Below, in pieces: positions 13,377 to 17,485 of a stretch of 17,485 nt of DNA (the first letter of the stretch is position 1; the number at the start of each line of letters is the position of its first letter). The notes under the pieces were generated by a model. That model was not told the origin of the DNA, searched no databases, and saw nothing but the letters and a program-made list of their open reading frames with translations. Source of the DNA: an uncultured Opitutia bacterium (GTDB taxonomy: Bacteria > Verrucomicrobiota > Verrucomicrobiia > Opitutales > UBA953); contig CAIKRN010000099.1 in NCBI GenBank assembly GCA_903829855.1, positions 1 through 17,485 on the forward strand. Reading direction: 5' to 3'. The translations under genes and the position numbers were made by a program.

Positions 13377-14627
13377 TTAGTACCGGAAGGCAGCCGAGAG
13401 TGTAAAGGTATTTGAATTATAAGAAGAAAGCGGGATGGCCGGGGTCTTCGAGTCAGTGAAGTTATAGCCCGCCTGGAAACTAAGGTGGGCCGTGTATTTA
13501 TAATCTGCCCCGAGGGTGTAGATCATCGTGTTTACTTTAACCGTATCGGAGAGAACGTCGGATTTTGTCACCGAGAGGTTCAGGCTTAAATCCTCAGCCG
13601 CGCTGTAGGAGAGCCCGTAGATGTAACTCTGCGTTAAGGATTGGCCGTTGGTCGAGGAGGCGGTGATATCGCGACTGAGGGTCAGCGACTGCGAGATGCG
13701 CTCCGTCAGGGCATGCGTAAGGCTCACGGAGTAAGAGGGGTCGTTCGTGCTGGCACCACCATCATAGTTATAACGGCTGTAGCCGACCTTAATAACACCA
13801 TTGAGCTTACCCGACTCCGTCAGCTGACCCTTGACCGTCAAACCGGCGAATTCCTTGTTCATTTGCTTGTTCGTGAGCGCAGGGCGAGGGGTCCCATCAG
13901 AATTAAAATAAGGTGCAGCCGAGTAATCCGAAACATCGTGCGAAAGGGCTAAACCGAAACTCAGTTTCTCAAACGCCATGTAGTCCAAGTCAAAAGGAAT
14001 AGATTTGGTGTTAATCTCGCTCAGGGAGTTGGTATTATAAGTCGAAATCCCTGAAGCCACCATGATGGTCGGATTGATGTAATGGTTGTAATTATTAGCA
14101 TAGCCAAGCCCCATGGTCATCTTCTCGGTCAGCTTGTAATTGGCCTTGAAGGCGTTGTTGTAGGCGGCCTGCCGTACGAGCGTGGCCCCCAGCGCAGCGA
14201 CACTTACCCCAGCCTGAACGAGGTCGTCATTGCGGGCCGTCACGCGATAGGAAGAATCCAAAGAAAGAGTGAGCGGGCCGCCGTCAGCGTAACGGATGGC
14301 GGCCGTCAGGGCGTCGCGGGAATCCTGCAGGTTGGAGAATTCTGCCTGATTAAAATAAATATAGGTACGCTTGGCGGAGAGGGTGATCGAGAGGGCCGAA
14401 TCCTTGCCGTACTCGAGCGAAAGCCCCGGGGTCACGGTCCAATCCGTGGCGGACTTCTTCGCGGATCCTGAAAAGAGGTTGTCGGTCACCTCCAGCGCAG
14501 CGGAAGAGTCAAAGAAGATATCAATGTCGTTACCGATTTGAATCAGTGGCGAGGTGGGAAGCCAATTAGCAGCCTGGGCCGCGGTAGCAATGGAGAGTAA
14601 AGAAGCCGCAATGAGGAAACGAGACAT
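13377..14627 (-). CDS. Outer-membrane beta-barrel protein of the export operon
   Basis: A 416-residue secreted protein. The signal peptide ends at ATAAQA, with probable cleavage after residue 19. The rest alternates hydrophobic and polar residues in strands of 8-12 with Gly, Asn and Asp turns, for example LSLEYGKDSALSITLSAKR, GLSYSAAEDLSLNLSVTKSD and LGADYKYTAHLSFQAGYNF, and it ends in the aromatic FRY typical of BAM substrates. By eye there is material for roughly 16-18 strands. Such barrels occur beside OPX and PCP genes in EPS loci, including exosortase-linked ones, where they are annotated only as outer-membrane beta-barrel proteins. Here it is the first gene of the export operon, behind a good promoter and a run of six C before the ATG. 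Barrel identity is well supported by composition; pore function is inferred. Confidence 0.82.
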   Translation of the reverse strand: MSRFLIAASLLSIATAAQAANWLPTSPLIQIGNDIDIFFDSSAALEVTDNLFSGSAKKSATDWTVTPGLSLEYGKDSALSITLSAKRTYIYFNQAEFSNLQDSRDALTAAIRYADGGPLTLSLDSSYRVTARNDDLVQAGVSVAALGATLVRQAAYNNAFKANYKLTEKMTMGLGYANNYNHYINPTIMVASGISTYNTNSLSEINTKSIPFDLDYMAFEKLSFGLALSHDVSDYSAAPYFNSDGTPRPALTNKQMNKEFAGLTVKGQLTESGKLNGVIKVGYSRYNYDGGASTNDPSYSVSLTHALTERISQSLTLSRDITASSTNGQSLTQSYIYGLSYSAAEDLSLNLSVTKSDVLSDTVKVNTMIYTLGADYKYTAHLSFQAGYNFTDSKTPAIPLSSYNSNTFTLSAAFRY

Positions 14628-14637
14628 GGGGGGTCTT

Positions 14638-14682
14638 GGGGTTGATAGTTAGATAGGCAAAATCCCACCCCCCATCAACCCC
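14638..14682. repeat. Perfect 9-base inverted repeat bracketing the export-operon promoter
   Basis: GGGGTTGAT (14638-14646) and ATCAACCCC (14674-14682) are exact inverse complements, 36 bases centre to centre. One arm covers most of the -35 hexamer and the other covers the predicted start point, with the -10 between them. This arrangement suits binding by a regulator at two half-sites with looping or steric block. A transcript-level hairpin is unlikely because one arm is upstream of the start. Confidence 0.5.
14650..14678 (-). promoter_or_regulatory. Predicted sigma-70-type promoter of the export operon
   Basis: On the minus strand TTGATG (14673-14678) and TATCTA (14650-14655) are 17 bases apart. 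Transcription would begin near 14643, giving a leader of about 15 bases before the barrel ATG. It lies between the rpoC terminator and the operon, so the operon has its own promoter. Confidence 0.55.
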
Positions 14683-14702
14683 CAAACAAAGTAAAACCAC
14701 CC

Positions 14703-14733
14703 AAAACAAAGACCCCGCCAATTCGGCGGGGTC
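14703..14733 (-). terminator. Intrinsic terminator of rpoC
   Basis: A perfect 9-base-pair stem GACCCCGCC/GGCGGGGTC (14711-14719 with 14725-14733) with loop AATTC is followed on the minus strand by TTTGTTTT (14710-14703). It begins 21 bases past the rpoC stop. It closes the rpoC transcript, so the ribosomal-protein genes that often follow rpoC are not in this transcription unit. Confidence 0.88.
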
Positions 14734-14754
14734 TGTAGGTCACTTTCAGATACC

Positions 14755-17485
14755 TTAGGCGGGGGTAGGGGTAGGCGTCTGGAACACGCGAATGCGGCGG
14801 TAGGCGGGAAGGCCGGTGCCGGCGGGGACCAAGTGTCCCATGATCACGTTCTCCTTAAAGCCCGTCAGATTATCCCGCTTAGCCATGGTGGCGGCATCCG
14901 TCAGCACTCGGGTCGTCTCTTGGAAGGAAGCGGCCGAGATGAAGGATTCCGTCTCAAGCGACGCCTTGGTGATACCAAGGAGAATCGGCTCGGACTCAGC
15001 AATCTGGCCACCGCGCTCATTGATCGAGCGGTTGGCATGGCCAAGCAGAGTGCGGTCGACCTGCTCGCCCCAGAGGTAATCGGAATCGCCAGGCTCAGTG
15101 ATGCGGACCTTGCGGAGCATACGAGCAACGATGATTTCAATGTGCTTGTCGTTAATGACGACGCCCTGGGTGCGGTAAACCTTTTGAATCTCAGTGATGA
15201 GGTAGTCTTGAACCTTGGACTGACCCAAGATGTCGAGAATGTCGTGTGGATCCACGGCACCATCCGTGAGGGCCTGGCCTTGCTTCACCTTTTCACCAGC
15301 GGCGACAACGATGTGCTTGCCGTGCGGGATGAGGTGCTCCTCTTCGCGACCGATGGAGTCGGAGATGACGAGGCGCTTCTTACCACGAACCGAGGGCTCA
15401 AAGCGGACTAAGCCGTCAATCTTGGCAATCTCGGCGGCATCCTTGGGAGGACGAGCTTCGAAGAGTTCCGAAATGCGCGGCAGGCCAGCAGTGATATCCT
15501 GTGTCTTGGCAGCTTGGCGAGGAATCTTGGCGAGGATGGAACCACGGCTGACGGTGTCTCCTTCATCCACTTCCACGCGGGCGCCAGCAGGAATTGAGAA
15601 TGAGCCCACTTCCTTGCCCGAAGCATTGATGACTTGAATCTGAGGATTCTGCTCATCCGAGTGCTCGATGACCGATTTATAGAAGGCATTATTCGAAGCA
15701 TCGCGCTCTTCCGTGAAGGTCACCCCGGAAATCATGTCCACTAGGCGCACCTTGCCGTCGAAGTTCGCAATAATCGGAGTAGAATTAGGATCCCAGGCGG
15801 CAATCAGCGCACCTTTGTCGACAGGCTTACCATCTTCGACGCCGACCAGGGAGCCAGCGACGATACGGTATTCTTCGACAGGCTGGCCGAGCTCATTCAA
15901 CACGCGGATGGAGCCGTTGCCGTTGACAGCAATATACTTCCCGTGAACCGGGACGGTCGTGAGATCTACGAAGGCGACGATGCCCTTACTCTTAGCCTTG
16001 ATTTCAGGGGTCTTGATCTGCGCAACGCCACCAATGTGGAAGGTACGCATGGTGAGCTGAGTGCCAGGCTCACCGATGGACTGGGCGGCAATAATGCCAA
16101 CCGCAGTACCACGCTCGACCATGCGTCCAGTCGAGGGATCAAGCCCGTAGGAGGTCGGAGGAATCGCGTTCACGTTCATGTGCGTGAGCGGCGAGAGTAC
16201 CTTGACGCGATCGATACCGACGGTCTCGATGCGTTTAGCAGCAAGTTCGTCGATGAGATTGCCGGCCTTCACAATGATTTCTGAAGGATTCAGCGGATTG
16301 AAGACGTCGTCGGACGGACAACGGCCCACAATGCGGTCGGAAAGCGAAACCAGGAGTTCGTCGCCGTCGTAAATCGGAGACTTCCACACGCCGTTAGGCA
16401 GGTGAACGTGCACGCGATCCACGCCAGCATCACGAAGTTTAGCAATGAGCTCCTCCGTCAGAGGCGCGTCAGCCTTAGCAAGCACCTTGGCGGCACCAGA
16501 CGGATTGGCCACCTCGGCAGCGAGGTGGCGACCGAGGGCGGCGTCAGAGATGGTGATGACTTCGGAGCCCGGAGCCACGTCGCGATTGTCGGTGACGATG
16601 ACATCCATGGCGACGTCGCAAAGCTTACGGGTCATGTAACCAGCGTCAGCGGTCTTGAGAGCGGTATCGGACAGGCCCTTTCGAGCACCGTGCGTCGAGA
16701 TGAAGTACTCCAAGACGGAGAGGCCTTCACGGAAGGACGAGAGAATCGGGCGTTCGATGATTTCGCCGGACGGCTTGGCCATCAGGCCACGAGCGCCGCA
16801 AAGCTGCTTCACCTGGGCCTTGTTACCACGAGCACCGGAGTCCATCAGAACCCATACTGGGTTGATGAGCATGCGGTGTGCATGACGCGGGTCGCCCTTG
16901 CGGACGCCAGCCACCTTGGCAGAAGCGGAAAGCGTGCTGTACACCGAGGCCGCGATGGCATCGGTTGCGCCAGACCACGTATCAACGACTTTGTTGCGTC
17001 GTTCTTCAGAGGTGATCGTCCCAGCTTCGTTCTGGCGCTGGAATTCGCGGACCTTGGCGGTGGCATCGCGCACAAGACCTTCCTTCTCCTTCGGATAGAT
17101 CATGTCGCTGACGCCGATCGAGATGCCTGCCTTGGTGGCGACGCGGAAACCGGTCTCCTTCAGTGCATCAAGGACCGGAATCGAGGCCTCGCGACCGCAG
17201 TACTTGTAAGTCTTGAGAATGAGGTCGCCGAGCTGTCCCTTCTTCACGGTTTCGTTGAAGAAACCGAGTTCATCGGGCCAGATGGTGTTGAAGATAATAC
17301 GTCCAACCGTGGTAACGATCGTGCGGCTCTTTTCATCGCCATGGACGGTCTTACGGCCGCAATCCGGATTCGCGTAGCGCACCCAGTCATGCAAGTGCAA
17401 GGAGCCTTCAGCTTCAGCAAAGGCAGCTTCGGAGACGGACCCAAGAACAGGCAGGTGCGTCTTGTCGGCCGGCTTGTCGGCCGGC
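14755..17485 (-). CDS. rpoC: RNA polymerase beta' subunit, C-terminal two thirds
   Basis: The frame enters from the right edge and ends at TAA 14755-14757, about 909 residues; the active-site NADFDGD motif is outside. Visible are the F-loop/bridge-helix block MDSGARGNKAQVKQLCGARG (around 16792-16851), FREGLSVLEYFISTHGARKG, the trigger loop GEPGTQLTMRTFHIGG (16027-16074), an SI3-like insertion after it, DITAGLPRISELFEARPPK, INDKHIEIIVARMLRK and the terminal SFISAASFQETTRVLT and KENVIMGHLVPAGTG. Two oddities: all four cysteines of the second zinc-binding site are absent (the CxxxxxxCxxC segment reads THMNVNAIPPTSYG at about 16144-16185, and the DCGT segment reads NRDVA), and a 47-residue module upstream of it is duplicated. 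The tail ends PTPTPTPA. The first-listed Leu-TTG at 17398-17400 is internal, not a start. Confidence 0.97.
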   Translation of the reverse strand, partial: PADKPADKTHLPVLGSVSEAAFAEAEGSLHLHDWVRYANPDCGRKTVHGDEKSRTIVTTVGRIIFNTIWPDELGFFNETVKKGQLGDLILKTYKYCGREASIPVLDALKETGFRVATKAGISIGVSDMIYPKEKEGLVRDATAKVREFQRQNEAGTITSEERRNKVVDTWSGATDAIAASVYSTLSASAKVAGVRKGDPRHAHRMLINPVWVLMDSGARGNKAQVKQLCGARGLMAKPSGEIIERPILSSFREGLSVLEYFISTHGARKGLSDTALKTADAGYMTRKLCDVAMDVIVTDNRDVAPGSEVITISDAALGRHLAAEVANPSGAAKVLAKADAPLTEELIAKLRDAGVDRVHVHLPNGVWKSPIYDGDELLVSLSDRIVGRCPSDDVFNPLNPSEIIVKAGNLIDELAAKRIETVGIDRVKVLSPLTHMNVNAIPPTSYGLDPSTGRMVERGTAVGIIAAQSIGEPGTQLTMRTFHIGGVAQIKTPEIKAKSKGIVAFVDLTTVPVHGKYIAVNGNGSIRVLNELGQPVEEYRIVAGSLVGVEDGKPVDKGALIAAWDPNSTPIIANFDGKVRLVDMISGVTFTEERDASNNAFYKSVIEHSDEQNPQIQVINASGKEVGSFSIPAGARVEVDEGDTVSRGSILAKIPRQAAKTQDITAGLPRISELFEARPPKDAAEIAKIDGLVRFEPSVRGKKRLVISDSIGREEEHLIPHGKHIVVAAGEKVKQGQALTDGAVDPHDILDILGQSKVQDYLITEIQKVYRTQGVVINDKHIEIIVARMLRKVRITEPGDSDYLWGEQVDRTLLGHANRSINERGGQIAESEPILLGITKASLETESFISAASFQETTRVLTDAATMAKRDNLTGFKENVIMGHLVPAGTGLPAYRRIRVFQTPTPTPA
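16189..16536 (-). repeat. Duplicated 47-residue module inside RpoC
   Basis: Two stretches of equal length, 16396-16536 (LGRHLAAEVANP to VDRVHVHLP) and 16189-16329 (VGRCPSDDVFNP to IDRVKVLSP), align without gaps with 14 of 47 identities by hand: GR, V, NP, KA, E, G, DRV, V and P at equal positions. The second copy matches the module that precedes the zinc-binding segment in E. coli beta' (LGRVTAEDVLKP to VDAVKVRS). The first is extra and sits where the DCGT cysteine region would be. Confidence 0.65.
17461..17484 (-). repeat. Two tandem 12-base copies in rpoC at the window edge
   Basis: CTTGTCGGCCGG occurs twice head to tail (17461-17472, 17473-17484), coding PADKPADK in a variable linker of RpoC ahead of the conserved SVSEAAFAEAEGSLHLHDWVR segment. 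Further copies may lie beyond the edge. Confidence 0.7.

Noticed and set aside
14833..15411. 192-codon open frame on the plus strand opposite rpoC
   Set aside because: It lies fully inside conserved rpoC coding sequence; the product has no recognisable motif and low-complexity Asp/Leu content typical of a shadow frame.
17398..17400. TTG as a start codon for the beta' fragment
   Set aside because: The frame continues open to the window edge with RpoC-like sequence, so this is an internal leucine.

Overview
The window looks like a chromosomal segment from a Gram-negative bacterium with an outer membrane. Two lipobox lipoproteins, a signal-peptide-bearing beta-barrel protein and a Wza/Wzc-type export pair point to the envelope type, and Mpl implies diaminopimelate-type peptidoglycan recycling. 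By eye the DNA is GC-rich. None of the start codons has a recognisable Shine-Dalgarno sequence, and RpoC and RecN carry unusual motif variants. From memory of such sequences I lean towards Verrucomicrobiota (Opitutia-like), but nothing here proves that. I see no tRNA, rRNA, CRISPR array, insertion sequence or phage gene. This is core genome with an accessory-looking exopolysaccharide (EPS) export cluster.

Layout, left to right. (1) 1-1192, leftward: the N-terminal third of mpl, a 277-base gap holding hairpins and a cluster of short repeated motifs, then hpf (ribosome hibernation). (2) 1233-2045, rightward: a short-chain dehydrogenase, divergent from hpf and convergent with the next pair. (3) 2054-4410, leftward: yggS and recN, coupled by an ATGA overlap. 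(4) 4552-5451, rightward: a LysR-type regulator whose promoter contains a 15-base dyad matching the LysR-box pattern. (5) 5452-7500, leftward: a conserved 480-residue protein of unknown function and a small membrane protein, 3 bases apart. (6) 7634-9448, rightward: sppA, encoding a membrane-bound signal peptide peptidase. (7) 9454-14627, leftward: an apparent four-gene operon in the order beta-barrel, OPX lipoprotein, Wzc-like co-polymerase/tyrosine kinase and M48 metalloprotease lipoprotein. (8) 14755-17485, leftward: the C-terminal two thirds of rpoC, closed by a clear intrinsic terminator.

The most interesting unit is the export operon. The OPX protein ends after one SLBB-type domain and has no room for Wza's outer-membrane helix, while a beta-barrel gene opens the same operon. 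This fits a composite translocon, with the OPX protein in the periplasm and the barrel forming the outer-membrane pore. The Wzc-like kinase carries an unusual cytoplasmic N-terminal Gly/Tyr repeat with ten tyrosines, in addition to the usual C-terminal tyrosine cluster. The operon's promoter is bracketed by a perfect 9-base inverted repeat.

The second notable observation is in RpoC. All four cysteines of the second zinc-binding site (E. coli C814/C888/C895/C898) appear to be absent, and a 47-residue module next to the site is present in two gapless copies. Five genes that begin transcription units have CCC directly before ATG, which may be a lineage-specific initiation context.
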